A stretch of 64,000 bases of DNA from JAVDCA01 sp035293985 (GCA_035293985.1 DATGLS010000040.1:128912-192911); one strand, 5' to 3'. Positions 24,889 to 34,476 are shown, numbered from the stretch's first letter. The notes: generated by a model from the sequence alone, not told the origin. Program-made: numbers and translations.

Positions 24889-27015
24889 ATGCAACCACTC
24901 AGCATCTGTGTCGCCGCGTTCGGGCTTCTCGCGCTCGTTCAGCCCGTGATGCACCTGGACTACGCGGGGATGCTGCTTGGAATCGTCGCGCTCCTGTGCG
25001 CCGTCGCCACTTTCCTGTCAACGCGGATATCGAGCTTCCTGAAGATTTTCATCGGCATCTTCGCGGTCGAGACCATCGTGTTCGGTCTTGCGGTCGTGGC
25101 CGGCAGGCTTGGATACTGGCCAGCCGCCCGTGCGGACGTGCTGCCGCCCGACTCGCTTCCACTGACGGTCGCGATCTTCGCCATTCTGTGCCGCGTGGTG
25201 GCGCATTCCTCCACGGTCGAGCAGGTCATGCGCATCGCCGACCGCTACTTCAATGCCGAGGAGACCGGCTCGGCGCGGATCTGGCCGTTCGGGCGCTACA
25301 CGGCCCTGGAACGGCGCATCGCGATCGCCATGGTGGTCATACTGGTGTTGCTCAATCAGGCCGAGGTCGGCGTCCTGCTGCGCTTGAGCTTTTTCAATCG
25401 CGACTGGTTCAACGCGATCCAGGCGCGCAACGCGCCGGAGTTCTGGCGCCAGCTCCTGTACGTGTTCACGCCCTGGGCCTTCGTCTACGTTTGGATGACG
25501 GTGCTCGAGTTCTACATGCAGGCGATGCTGGTGATACGCTGGCGCATCTGGCTCACCAACCACTTCGTGTCGCGTTGGCTCACCGGGCACAACCATTATC
25601 GTATCAGTCTCGTCGCCGGACAGACCGACAACCCCGACCAGCGTATTTCCGAGGACATCTACCGCTTCATCAACGGCGGCTCCGACGGCTCCACCCAGGC
25701 CTACGGGGTGTATGATTTCACGATCCTGCTGATCTATCAGCTCTCGAACCTGGTCTCGTTTGCGATCTTGCTCTGGTCGCTCTCGCGCGCGTTCACGATT
25801 CCCGGCACGAACTTCGTGCTGCCGGGCTTCCTGTTCTGGGTCGCGCTGGTCTACGCTGCCGCCGGAACGCTGATCACCCATTTCATCGGGCGCCCGCTGA
25901 TCGGATTGTTCTTTCAGCGCCAACACATGGAGGCCGACTTTCGCTTCGGGCTCGCGCGGCTGCGCGAATACACCGAGCAGGTGGCATTGCTCAGGGGCGA
26001 GCGCGCCGAGCAGGACATGGTCGGCACCCGCTTCCGCGCACTGGTCGCCAACTACATCGACCTCGTGCACCGACGCCTCAAGGTCTACGGCTTCACCCAG
26101 ACGTTCGGCCAGATCTCGCCAATCATTCCGTACATCTTCACGGCGCCATTCTATTTCGCCGGTAAGATCGAGCTCGGCGTCATGACCCAGACCGCGAGCG
26201 CGTTCAGTCGCGTCTCCGATGCGATGACATTCTTCGTCAACTATTACACCTATCTCGCCGGCTTCAAATCGGTGGTCGATCGCTTGAACTCGTTCGACGC
26301 CGCGATCGATCACGCGCAGTTGCTGAGCAGCGCCGGGCCCGCCCATGTGGCCGCGCCGACCGGCGTCGCCGCGATCGATCTCGAGGATATCGATCTCGCG
26401 CTGCCGGACGCCCGGGAGGTGCTCAAGAACAAGCACCTCGCGCTCGCGCCGCACGAGAGCGTGGTGCTCACCGGGCCCTCGGGCTCCGGCAAGTCGACGC
26501 TGTTTCGCGCCATCGGCGGGATCTGGCCGTTCGGCGGCGGCCGCATCACCGCGCCTGCCGCCGTGCGCGCCATGGTGGTGCCGCCCAAACCCTATATCCC
26601 GATCAGTACGCTGCGCGCCGCCGTCACCTATCCGTCGGTGCCCGGCACCTATACGGACGAGCAGATCCGCGACGCGCTGCATGCCGCCCACCTCGGCCCG
26701 CTCGCCGCCGAGCTCGACCACGAGGAGGTGTGGTCGCAGCGTCTCTCCAGTGGCGAGCAGCAGCGCATCGCGCTCGCCCGCGCCGTGCTGCGCCAGCCCG
26801 ACTGGCTCTTCCTCGACGAGGCGACCTCCGCGGTAGATGAGAAGCTCGAGGCCGAGCTCTACGCCATGCTGGCGCAGCGCCTGCCCAACACGACGATCGT
26901 ATCTATCGGTCATCGCTCGGCCGTGGTCGGGCTGCACAAGCGCCACATCGCGATGACGCCGGAGGGCGACCACTTCACGCTGCGCGATGTGCCGAAGGCA
27001 GCCGCGGCGGAGTGA
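24889..27015 (+). CDS. ABC transporter, permease fused to ATPase (ABC_membrane_2, YddA/ALDP type)
   Basis: The 708-residue half-transporter has an N-terminal extension with about four hydrophobic segments (~residues 1-110), then a six-helix ABC_membrane_2 domain (~140-480) with the EQVALLRGERAE motif. The ATPase follows, with Walker A GPSGSGKST, signature LSSGEQQRIALARA and Walker B WLFLDEATS. The family includes bacterial YddA, BacA/SbmA relatives and the peroxisomal ABCD (ALDP) exporters/importers of acyl-CoA. It sits inside a beta-oxidation cluster, so a fatty-acid or acyl-CoA substrate is attractive but inferred. It is divergent from the acyl-CoA dehydrogenase over 224 bp. Confidence 0.88.
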   Translation: MQPLSICVAAFGLLALVQPVMHLDYAGMLLGIVALLCAVATFLSTRISSFLKIFIGIFAVETIVFGLAVVAGRLGYWPAARADVLPPDSLPLTVAIFAILCRVVAHSSTVEQVMRIADRYFNAEETGSARIWPFGRYTALERRIAIAMVVILVLLNQAEVGVLLRLSFFNRDWFNAIQARNAPEFWRQLLYVFTPWAFVYVWMTVLEFYMQAMLVIRWRIWLTNHFVSRWLTGHNHYRISLVAGQTDNPDQRISEDIYRFINGGSDGSTQAYGVYDFTILLIYQLSNLVSFAILLWSLSRAFTIPGTNFVLPGFLFWVALVYAAAGTLITHFIGRPLIGLFFQRQHMEADFRFGLARLREYTEQVALLRGERAEQDMVGTRFRALVANYIDLVHRRLKVYGFTQTFGQISPIIPYIFTAPFYFAGKIELGVMTQTASAFSRVSDAMTFFVNYYTYLAGFKSVVDRLNSFDAAIDHAQLLSSAGPAHVAAPTGVAAIDLEDIDLALPDAREVLKNKHLALAPHESVVLTGPSGSGKSTLFRAIGGIWPFGGGRITAPAAVRAMVVPPKPYIPISTLRAAVTYPSVPGTYTDEQIRDALHAAHLGPLAAELDHEEVWSQRLSSGEQQRIALARAVLRQPDWLFLDEATSAVDEKLEAELYAMLAQRLPNTTIVSIGHRSAVVGLHKRHIAMTPEGDHFTLRDVPKAAAAE

Positions 27016-27020
27016 GGCCT

Positions 27021-27126
27021 CGTAGCCCGGACCGAGCGAAGCGCAATCCGGGGCCGGCGCGTCGGCTGATGACCTTACCGCATTCCGCTGCGCCCGATGC
27101 TGGCTGCTCACAGCATGCGGGCTACG
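27021..27126. repeat. Palindromic intergenic repeat, family D (cgtagcccg)
   Basis: CGTAGCCCG (27021-27029) and CGGGCTACG (27118-27126) bound the element; the interior gcgaagcgcaatccgg is typical of this family. A second copy is at 55817-55905. It separates the ABC transporter from the convergent thioesterase. Confidence 0.8.
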
Positions 27127-27128
27127 AG

Positions 27129-27536
27129 CTACCTCGCTCCAATCTTCTTCTTCACCCGCTCGTCGAAGCGCTCGACGTTGACGATGACGCGCTCGTGCGT
27201 GCCGCCCCCGATCGGCTCCCTCTCGTCGCGCGCCTCGACCGCGAACCTCATCCGCCGCCCCTCGACGCCGACCAGCCGGGCGGTGGCGATCACCCGCATG
27301 CCGACCGGCGTTGCGGCATTGTGCGTCACGTCGAGATGGATGCCGAGACTCTGATGGCCGTCCGGCAGCAGCGCTTCGGCACAATCGAGCGCCGCCGCCT
27401 CCATCAGGTTGATCATCACCGGCGTTGCCAGCACGTGCACGCGGCCTGAGCCGACGCGCGGCGCCGTATGCGCCTCGGCGACGACGAGCTGGGCGCGGCC
27501 CTCGCGGCCGATGGGCAGATGGGAAAAGTCGACCAT
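27129..27536 (-). CDS. Hot-dog fold thioesterase (FlK-like)
   Basis: The 135-residue protein resembles the fluoroacetyl-CoA thioesterase family. LATPVMINLMEAAALDC holds the Thr and Glu, and VTHNAATPVG holds the His expected in the catalytic triad. It probably hydrolyses short acyl-CoA esters, releasing CoA during fatty-acid breakdown. It is encoded ten bases downstream of the acyl-CoA dehydrogenase stop on the same strand, so it is likely co-transcribed with it. Confidence 0.82.
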   Translation of the reverse strand: MVDFSHLPIGREGRAQLVVAEAHTAPRVGSGRVHVLATPVMINLMEAAALDCAEALLPDGHQSLGIHLDVTHNAATPVGMRVIATARLVGVEGRRMRFAVEARDEREPIGGGTHERVIVNVERFDERVKKKIGAR

Positions 27537-27545
27537 GGCGAGAAA

Positions 27546-29342
27546 CTAGAATGCCTCGGCCGGCAGGTCCATCGTGCTGGCGGCGCCTGCCTGGATGCGG
27601 GCGAGGTGCGTCGCCGTCTCCGGCAGCATGCGCTCGGCGAAGAAGCGCCCGGTGATCAGCTTGGCGTTCATGCGCTCGGCCGCTTCGTCGGCGCCGGCGC
27701 CGAGCTTGTCGTGCGCGGCCTGCGCCATGCGCGCCCACATGTACCCGAGCGCGACCAGGCCGAAGAGGTGCATGTAGTCCGTCGCGCCGGCGCCGGCGTT
27801 GTCGGGCTTCGCGAGCGCGTTCTGCGCAAACCACATGGTCGCCTGCTGCAGATGGCCGAGCGCCTTGCCGAGCGGCTCGACATGCGGCTTCATGGCGGCG
27901 TCGCCGGCATGCTCCTTCACGTAGCCCTCCACCTCGGCGAAGAACGCGGTCAGCGCCCGCCCGCCGTCCTTGGCGAGCTTGCGGCCGACGAGGTCGAGCG
28001 CTTGGATGCCGTTCGCGCCCTCGTAGATCATCGGGATGCGGGCATCGCGCACGAGCTGCTCGACGCCCCATTCCTTGATGTAGCCGTGCCCGCCGAACAC
28101 CTGCTGCGCCGCGACCGTGTTGGCGAAGCCCGTGTCGGTGAGCACGCCTTTGATGACCGGCGTGAGCAGGCCCATGTGATCGTCGGCGAGCTGGCGTTCC
28201 TTCGCGTCGTCGGACCGGCGCGCGACGTCGCTTTTGATCGCGGTCCACATCACGAGCGCGCGCGCCGCCTCGTTGAAGGCGCGGATCGACATCAACGTGC
28301 GCCGCACGTCCGGGTGCACGATGATCGGGTCGGCCGCCTTGTCCTTGAATCTCGCCCCCGTGAGCGCGCGTCCCTGCAGGCGCTCCTTCGCGTAGGATGC
28401 CGCGCTCTGATAGGCGACCTCGGATAGGGCGAGGCCCTGCACGCCGACCACCAGGCGCGCCTCGTTCATCATCGTGAACATCGCCTGCAGGCCGTGGTTC
28501 TCCTGCGCCACCAGCCAGCCGATTGCGCCGTCGTAGTTCATCACGCAGGTCGCGTTGGCGTGGATGCCCATCTTCTCCTCGATCGAGCCGCAACTGACGC
28601 CATTGCGGCCGCCGAGCGAGCCGTCGGGGTTGGGCACGATCTTGGGCACCACGAACAGCGAGAGGCCGCGCGTGCCCTCCGGCGCGCCCTCGATGCGGGC
28701 GAGCACGAGATGCACGATGTTCGCCGCGAGGTCGTGCTCGCCGGCCGAGATGAAGATCTTGGTGCCGCTGATGCGGTAGCTGCCGTCCGCCTGCTTCACC
28801 GCCTTGGTGCGGACGAGGCCGAGATCGGTGCCGCATTGCGGCTCGGTCAGGTTCATCGTCCCGCTCCACGCGCCGCTGACCATCTTCGGCAGGTAGAGCG
28901 CCTGCTGCTCGGGCGTGCCGTGGACGATCAGCGCCGCGATCGCACCTTGGGTGAGCTGCGGATACATCGCAAAGGCCATGTTGGCGGAGGCGAGGAACTC
29001 GCTGACCGCCTGGGTGAGCGCGATGGGCAGACCCTGGCCACCATGGTCGCTTGGTACCGAAATGCCGATCCAACCGCCCTCGGCCAGCTTGCGGTAGGCC
29101 TCCTTGAAGCCGTCCGGGGTCGTGACGCGGCCGTCACCGTCGCGCCGGCAGCCCTGCGCGTCGCCGATTCGGTTGAGCGGGGTGAGCACATCCTCGCAGA
29201 ACTTGCCGGCCTCCCCGAGCATCGCCTCGACCACATCGGGCGTCGCGTCTGCAAAGCCGGGCAGGTTGGCGTAGCGCTCGATGTGAAACACGTCGTTGAG
29301 CAGAAACAGAACGTCGTCGACGGGGGCCTTATAGACCGGCAT
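27546..29342 (-). CDS. Acyl-CoA dehydrogenase, long ~600-residue DmdC/FadE-like type
   Basis: The 598-residue protein has a short N-terminal helical cap (MPVYKAPVDDVLFLL), the core dehydrogenase (MNLTEPQCGTDLGLVRTKA, FISAGEHDL), the catalytic Glu in IYEGANGIQALDL, and a C-terminal extension of ~130 residues as in the 3-methylmercaptopropionyl-CoA dehydrogenase-like group. It oxidises acyl-CoA, with electrons passing to ETF. Substrates of this subgroup vary, so DmdC activity should not be assumed. The start at 29342 is supported by family N-termini; the longer frame reads into intergenic DNA. Confidence 0.92.
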   Translation of the reverse strand: MPVYKAPVDDVLFLLNDVFHIERYANLPGFADATPDVVEAMLGEAGKFCEDVLTPLNRIGDAQGCRRDGDGRVTTPDGFKEAYRKLAEGGWIGISVPSDHGGQGLPIALTQAVSEFLASANMAFAMYPQLTQGAIAALIVHGTPEQQALYLPKMVSGAWSGTMNLTEPQCGTDLGLVRTKAVKQADGSYRISGTKIFISAGEHDLAANIVHLVLARIEGAPEGTRGLSLFVVPKIVPNPDGSLGGRNGVSCGSIEEKMGIHANATCVMNYDGAIGWLVAQENHGLQAMFTMMNEARLVVGVQGLALSEVAYQSAASYAKERLQGRALTGARFKDKAADPIIVHPDVRRTLMSIRAFNEAARALVMWTAIKSDVARRSDDAKERQLADDHMGLLTPVIKGVLTDTGFANTVAAQQVFGGHGYIKEWGVEQLVRDARIPMIYEGANGIQALDLVGRKLAKDGGRALTAFFAEVEGYVKEHAGDAAMKPHVEPLGKALGHLQQATMWFAQNALAKPDNAGAGATDYMHLFGLVALGYMWARMAQAAHDKLGAGADEAAERMNAKLITGRFFAERMLPETATHLARIQAGAASTMDLPAEAF

Positions 29343-29692
29343 GTCCTTGCGTCCTCGAGCAGCGGCGATTCCGGATCCGGATCGGGAGTGGGGCTTTCCA
29401 CGCCCGATCCGCCGACTGGTGGCGCTGCGTCCCGAGAAGAGACCTACAGCACCAGCTTTAAGGGCCGATTGCGGCCCGCCTGCGGTGCGGCCCAGCGGCC
29501 ACACATGGCGCTCCTTGGCACCATTTGGCGCCCGCAAAGCACATCGAGAACTCGGCCTTTAACCGCATCTTTACCGTAAATCGGAAAAGTCGACCGCAGG
29601 GGCGGCCGCAAGGCCAGCTCCGCGGCCCATTGTAAGGATATCGACCCCCGGATCCGGGGTCCTGTCCGCGGTCGGAAAGTGCGGATGGACGT
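29343..29692. other. 350-bp intergenic gap without recognised gene
   Basis: Divergent spacer between the acyl-CoA dehydrogenase and the PodJ-like gene. I see no tRNA, no strong palindrome and no small ORF with a good ribosome binding site. Promoters for both genes should lie here. Confidence 0.6.
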
Positions 29693-32600
29693 ATGCGATC
29701 GGCGGCGTGGCAGGTCAGGGGTATCGATCCGGAGGCGCGGGAAGCCGCGCTGGTGGCCGCGCATAGCGTCGGCATGTCGCTCGGCGAGTGGCTCTCCTCG
29801 GTCATCCACGACAAGGCGGCCGAGCAGGGCGTCGGCCAGGACGAGAGCTACACGCAAGGCGACGAGGGTCTCGCCGCGATCAACGAGCGCCTCGACGACC
29901 TGAGCCGGCAGCTCAGCCGCCTGCAAGGTCACGCGCCGCCGCGGCCGGCCAGCGACCCGGCCTCGGGCCGCATCGCCGATGCGATCCTGCAGCTCAACGG
30001 CCGCCTCGATCAGGTCATTGCCGAGAACCGCAGCGCCTCGAGCGCGCTCGAAAAACGCGTCAGCAGCGTCGATCGCGCGCTCGCCAGCCTCAACCAGGAA
30101 CGCCAGCCCGTCCGGCACGAGAGCGGCGAGCCCGCGAGCGCTGCCAACAGGAATCCGCCGGGCATTCCGCCGAGTATTCCTCCCGTTGCCCCGCGTGGCG
30201 CGCCCGGCGGCGCGGCGATGAACGTCGACGACGCGGTCGCCGAGATCGCCGCGCGTCAACGCGCGCTCGACGGCGAGTTCGCGGCGCCGCCGTCGGCCGC
30301 GCTGCAGCGGCCGCCCTTCGCGCCGATCCAATGCCGCGCCGACGTGGCGTTCGACAGCCTGCGCAAGGACCTGGCCGAGATCGGGCGCGTCATCTCGGAA
30401 GCGATGCCGCGCCGCGCCGAGGAGGAGGTCGCGGACCTGCGCAGGGATCTGCGCCAGGACTTGGCCGAGATCAACCGCACCATCTCGCAAGCGATGCCGC
30501 GGCGTCCCGACGACGAGGTCGCCGGCCTGCGCAAGGATCTGGCCGAGATCAGCCGCGCCATCGCGGAGGCGGTGCCGCGCCGCCCCGACGAGGCGATCGC
30601 CGGCCTGCGCAACGAGCTCGCCGAGATCAGCCGTATGCTCGCGGAGGCGATGCCGCGTCGCGCGATCGAGGCGCTCGAAAGCGAGGTGCGCGCGCTGGTC
30701 GGCAAGCTCGACGCATCACCTCGTGGGGTCGATGCGCCGGCGCTCGCCGGGCTCGAGCAGGGACTGCGCGAGGTGCGCGACGCGCTGCACGGCCTTGCGC
30801 CGGCCGAGAGCCTGGTCGGCTTCGAGGCGGCGGTGCGAAGCCTTTCCGACAAGATCGACCAGGTCGCCGCCGCAGGACACGATCCGGCCAGCCTGCAGCA
30901 GCTCGAGGCCGCGATCGCATCGCTGCGCGGCATGATGGATCAGGTCGCCTCGAGCGATGCGCTCGCGGCACTGGCGCAGGACGTGCACGCGCTCGCCGAC
31001 CGACTCGAATACCGCGCGCCCGCCGCGGTCGGCGCGGTCGACCCGGATCTCATCAGCACGCTCGATGCACGGATCGGATCGATCGCCGACGCGATCGAGG
31101 CGGTGCGCGAGCAGAGCCTGCATGCCGCCCAGGTCGTGCAGGCCGCCCAGGAGGCGCAAGCCGTCCAGGCCGCCCAGGTCGTGCAGGCTGCGCAAGCGGC
31201 CCAGGCTCAGGTCGCGCAGGCTGTCGAAGCGCAAGCGGCTCGAGCGTCTCGGGCATACCAAGACCCGCACGGTTCCTCGCGCGAGCTCGACCAGCTCGTC
31301 AGATCGCTCAATGACAAGCTCGAGCACCTGCAGACCGCGGCCGTCGACCAGCTGTCGCGCGGCGAGCAGCTGGCGCTCGGCGGGCTCGAGGATCGCATCG
31401 CCAAGCTGGTCGAGAAGCTCGATGCCTCGGAGGGGCGGCTCGGCCATCTCGAGGCGATCGAACGCGGCATGGCGGAGCTGCTGGTCCATCTCGAGAGCCT
31501 GCGCGCCAACGGGGCGTCCGCGGCGTTGCGGCCGAGCGCAGAGCCCAGCCCGTCGTCGGCGCCGCGTAATCCCGACGTCGCGGCGCTGCGTCAGGCGCAG
31601 GCCAGTGTCGAGCGGCGCACCGAGGACTCGCTCGAGGTCGTGCACGGCGCGATCGAGACCGTGGTCGATCGCCTCGCCACCATCGAGAGCAACATCCGCC
31701 GGGATCAGCCGGACGCCGCCGTCGCGCAGGCGCCGCCCACGTCCGCGCCCACGTCCGCGCCGCCGCCGGTGCCCCCGCCGATCCCGCCGGCGTCGCCGCC
31801 ATTTCCCGCTCGGCCTGCTCCAGCTGCCGCTGCATCGCCGCCGCCACCGCCGCCAGCGCCGGCGCGCGCTGCCCCTGCCGCCAGGGCCGCGGCTACGCCG
31901 CGCGCTTCGGGCGACGACCCTCTTCCGCATGACTATCCGCTCGAGCCCGGCTCGGGGCCGCCGCGTGTGCGGCCGAGCTCGCCCGGCATCGCGGCACTCG
32001 CCAATGCGGCTGAGCGCGTCGCGGCGTCGGAGGCGTCGTTGCGCGCCGCCAGGGGCGCGCCGGCCGAGAAGGGCTCGCCTGGCGAGGCCGATTCGAAATC
32101 GGGCTATCTGCAGGCCGCCCGGCGCGCCGCGCAATATGCCGCCCAGAATGCGCAACGCGGCGAGGCGCCGACCGCCGGCGATCCGGACAAGGCCGGGAGC
32201 AAGCTCGGGCAGCGCCTCAAGGCGGTCTTCGTCGGTCTCAGTGTCGCGGTCATCATCGTGGTCGCGCTGCGCTATGCCGCCTCCTACCTGCAATCCGCCG
32301 ATCTCGGCCCACCCGCCGACGCGCCGGCCGTTGCCCAGCGTCAGGCGCCGGCGCCGCTGATCGTTGCGGGCCCCGACCCGCGGCCGGCCGCGACGACCAG
32401 TGCGCCGCTGGTGATCGCGCCGCCGCTCGACCAGCCGCTGCCGCCGGCCGACTCGGCCGCACCGGCTGGCACGACCGCGAACCTTCCGCCGCTGCAGACG
32501 CCGTCGGGCGGCATGTTCGGCGGCGATCAGTTGCCGCAATCATTTCCGCCGCTGCCGCCGGCTGCGCCCGCCGCGCCGAGCGTGCCGGTTGCGCGCACCG

Positions 32601-33484
32601 CCAGCCGCGACGTCACCGGCTCGATCAACCCACCGACGCGCCAAGCTGTGCCCGCCGTGCCGGCCGCGCCGGCCGCACCGGTCCCCGCGCCTGCTGCGCC
32701 GGCAGCCGCGGCCCCGCCAGCCCCGGCACCCGTGGCCGCGGTGACGCAACCCGTCCCCGCCGAAGCGCTTCCCGCCGGCATCGGCGGCAAGGCGCTGATC
32801 GCGGCGGCAGCGGCAGGCGAGCCCGCCGCTGCCTACGAGATCGCGACGCGCTTTGCCGAGGGGCGCGGCGTGCCGCAGGATTTTCGTCAAGCCGCGGTCT
32901 GGTACACGCGGGCCGCCAAGGCTGGGCTCGCGCCGGCGATGTTCCGCCTTGGCGCGCTCTACGAGAAGGGCAATGGCGTCGCCCGGGACCTGAACGAGGC
33001 GCGCCGGCTCTATGAGGCGGCGGCCGCGAAAGGCAACGCCAACGCGATGCACAATGTCGGCGTGCTCTACGCCGAAGGCTTCGACGGCAAGCCCGACTTC
33101 AAGACCGCCGCCGACTGGTTCCGCAAATCCGCGATGCTGGGCATCGGCGACAGCCAGTACAATCTCGCGGTCCTTTACGCGCGCGGCATCGGGGTCGGGC
33201 AGAACCTTGGCGAGGCCTATCTGTGGTTCGCGCTCGCCGCCAAGGGCGGCGACGCCGATGCCGCCAAGAAGCGCGACGAGCTCGCGACGCACATCGATCC
33301 GAAGACGCTCGCGGAGGTGCGCCAGAAGGTCGACGGCTGGGTCGCGCAGCAGGCCCCGCCGGAAGCCTCGGTGGTGCCGGTGCCGTCGGGCGGCTGGGAC
33401 AAGGTCGAGCCCGCCCCGACGCCCGCACCGAAGGCGAAACCGACCAAGCATACGCGCGCGCATCCCGCCGTCACGCGCGCGTAG
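29693..33484 (+). CDS. PodJ-like polar localisation protein with Sel1 repeats
   Basis: 1263 residues. The N-terminus (WQVRGIDPEAREAALVAA) matches PodJL-type proteins. Residues ~220-325 hold four tandem copies of a LRKDLAEIxRxIxEAMPRR-type unit, followed by predicted coiled coil. An Ala/Gln-rich stretch (~475-520) and Pro/Ala-rich linkers (~685-735) come next. A single membrane helix (VFVGLSVAVIIVVALRYAASYL) lies near residue 845, and a periplasmic Pro-rich region leads to Sel1/TPR-like repeats (~1040-1200, e.g. AVWYTRAAKAGLAPAMFRLG). In Caulobacter, PodJ places polar machinery through this same layout. It is monocistronic. Confidence 0.85.
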   Translation: MRSAAWQVRGIDPEAREAALVAAHSVGMSLGEWLSSVIHDKAAEQGVGQDESYTQGDEGLAAINERLDDLSRQLSRLQGHAPPRPASDPASGRIADAILQLNGRLDQVIAENRSASSALEKRVSSVDRALASLNQERQPVRHESGEPASAANRNPPGIPPSIPPVAPRGAPGGAAMNVDDAVAEIAARQRALDGEFAAPPSAALQRPPFAPIQCRADVAFDSLRKDLAEIGRVISEAMPRRAEEEVADLRRDLRQDLAEINRTISQAMPRRPDDEVAGLRKDLAEISRAIAEAVPRRPDEAIAGLRNELAEISRMLAEAMPRRAIEALESEVRALVGKLDASPRGVDAPALAGLEQGLREVRDALHGLAPAESLVGFEAAVRSLSDKIDQVAAAGHDPASLQQLEAAIASLRGMMDQVASSDALAALAQDVHALADRLEYRAPAAVGAVDPDLISTLDARIGSIADAIEAVREQSLHAAQVVQAAQEAQAVQAAQVVQAAQAAQAQVAQAVEAQAARASRAYQDPHGSSRELDQLVRSLNDKLEHLQTAAVDQLSRGEQLALGGLEDRIAKLVEKLDASEGRLGHLEAIERGMAELLVHLESLRANGASAALRPSAEPSPSSAPRNPDVAALRQAQASVERRTEDSLEVVHGAIETVVDRLATIESNIRRDQPDAAVAQAPPTSAPTSAPPPVPPPIPPASPPFPARPAPAAAASPPPPPPAPARAAPAARAAATPRASGDDPLPHDYPLEPGSGPPRVRPSSPGIAALANAAERVAASEASLRAARGAPAEKGSPGEADSKSGYLQAARRAAQYAAQNAQRGEAPTAGDPDKAGSKLGQRLKAVFVGLSVAVIIVVALRYAASYLQSADLGPPADAPAVAQRQAPAPLIVAGPDPRPAATTSAPLVIAPPLDQPLPPADSAAPAGTTANLPPLQTPSGGMFGGDQLPQSFPPLPPAAPAAPSVPVARTASRDVTGSINPPTRQAVPAVPAAPAAPVPAPAAPAAAAPPAPAPVAAVTQPVPAEALPAGIGGKALIAAAAAGEPAAAYEIATRFAEGRGVPQDFRQAAVWYTRAAKAGLAPAMFRLGALYEKGNGVARDLNEARRLYEAAAAKGNANAMHNVGVLYAEGFDGKPDFKTAADWFRKSAMLGIGDSQYNLAVLYARGIGVGQNLGEAYLWFALAAKGGDADAAKKRDELATHIDPKTLAEVRQKVDGWVAQQAPPEASVVPVPSGGWDKVEPAPTPAPKAKPTKHTRAHPAVTRA

Positions 33485-33537
33485 TCAGGCCGAATCTTGC
33501 CGGCAGCGCCGCGGCTCTATCCGTTGCGCGGCTGAGG

Positions 33538-34308
33538 CTATGCGGAGATCTCGGTCGCGATGCCCGGCGCGAGCATGCGCAGCCGCGAGCTCAGCCCGAG
33601 CGCCGCGAAGGACTTCACCAGGTCGTCGCCGCTCTGGGTGAAATGCGCCCAGCCGTCGTGGTGCACGGGCACGATGGTGGCGTCGGGAAACGCGTGCGCG
33701 GTCTCGATCGCATCGTTGGCGTTCATGGTGAGATGGAAGGGGCCGCGCGTTTGGGCGGCGCCGGCGAACAACACCACGATGCCCGCGGCGAACCGGCGCG
33801 CCACCGCGGCAACGCCGTCGAACCACACCGTATCGCCCGTTATGTAGACCGGCCGCATCGCGCCTGGCATCGTCAGCACGAATCCGATCACGTCGCCGGA
33901 CAGCGGCTCGATTCCGGCCGGGCCGTGGCGCGCCGGCGTCGCCGTGACCTGCAGCGCGCCGCCGTCGGGCGTCTTCAGTGCGATCTCGCCCCAGGGCGCG
34001 AGGCCCATGGCGTTGCCGCCGAGCCGTTGCGCGCCTGCGATCGTGGTGAGCACGCGCGGCGCGCGCGCGAGAAACGCGCGGCCCGCATGGTCGAGATTGT
34101 CCGCATGCTGGTCGTGGCTCAGCAGCACCGCGTCCACCGGACCGATCTCATCGGCCGTCCGTGCCGGACCGGCGAGCTTGCGCAGCGTGACATGCGGCAG
34201 CTTGTAGTCGCTCGGCGCGTCGAACGTCGGATCGGTGAGCAGCCGCAAGCCGCCCATCTCGATCAGCACCGTCGGTCCGCCGATCAAAGTGATCCTCAGC
34301 GGGGTCAT
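33538..34308 (-). CDS. MBL-fold hydrolase (UlaG-like)
   Basis: The 256-residue metallo-beta-lactamase fold protein has LSHDQHADNLDHAG as the metal motif (a variant of HxHxDH), ITGDTVWFDG, and VPVHHDGWAHF as later ligands. This is the UlaG/lactonase-like branch; the substrate is unknown. I start it at ATG 34308 (MTPLRITLIGG). The same frame is open further upstream, but that part encodes the tail of an unrelated transporter. Confidence 0.85.
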   Translation of the reverse strand: MTPLRITLIGGPTVLIEMGGLRLLTDPTFDAPSDYKLPHVTLRKLAGPARTADEIGPVDAVLLSHDQHADNLDHAGRAFLARAPRVLTTIAGAQRLGGNAMGLAPWGEIALKTPDGGALQVTATPARHGPAGIEPLSGDVIGFVLTMPGAMRPVYITGDTVWFDGVAAVARRFAAGIVVLFAGAAQTRGPFHLTMNANDAIETAHAFPDATIVPVHHDGWAHFTQSGDDLVKSFAALGLSSRLRMLAPGIATEISA

Positions 34309-34476
34309 GATCGCGCTCCTTTCTTCATCGGCGTTGCGAGGGCGACCCAGCCAGATGCCGAGCGCCACCGGAAGAACGCCGATGAAATCGAGCGGTTCGA
34401 TGCGCTCGTCCAGGATGAGCCAGCCGAACAATGTCTGCGGTGGCGCCCGGATGCGCAAGGCCGCGCGCGAGCCGCG
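34309..34476 (-). pseudogene. Remnant of a DMT/EamA-family permease C-terminus
   Basis: In the same frame as the MBL gene, and directly after the pdeM stop, the DNA encodes QTLFGWLILDERIEPLDFIG followed by VLPVALGIWLGRP. This is the last loop and helix of EamA-type drug/metabolite transporters. Only about 45 of the usual ~290 residues remain and there is no proper start codon, so it is a deletion relic. Confidence 0.6.

Noticed and set aside
25018..29073. 1351-codon minus-strand open frame
   Set aside because: It is antisense to the ABC transporter and out of frame with the acyl-CoA dehydrogenase and thioesterase, all of which have clear motifs.
27546..29342. Firm assignment as 3-methylmercaptopropionyl-CoA dehydrogenase (dmdC)
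   Set aside because: The subfamily is broad and no other DMSP genes are nearby; only a general acyl-CoA dehydrogenase call is supported.
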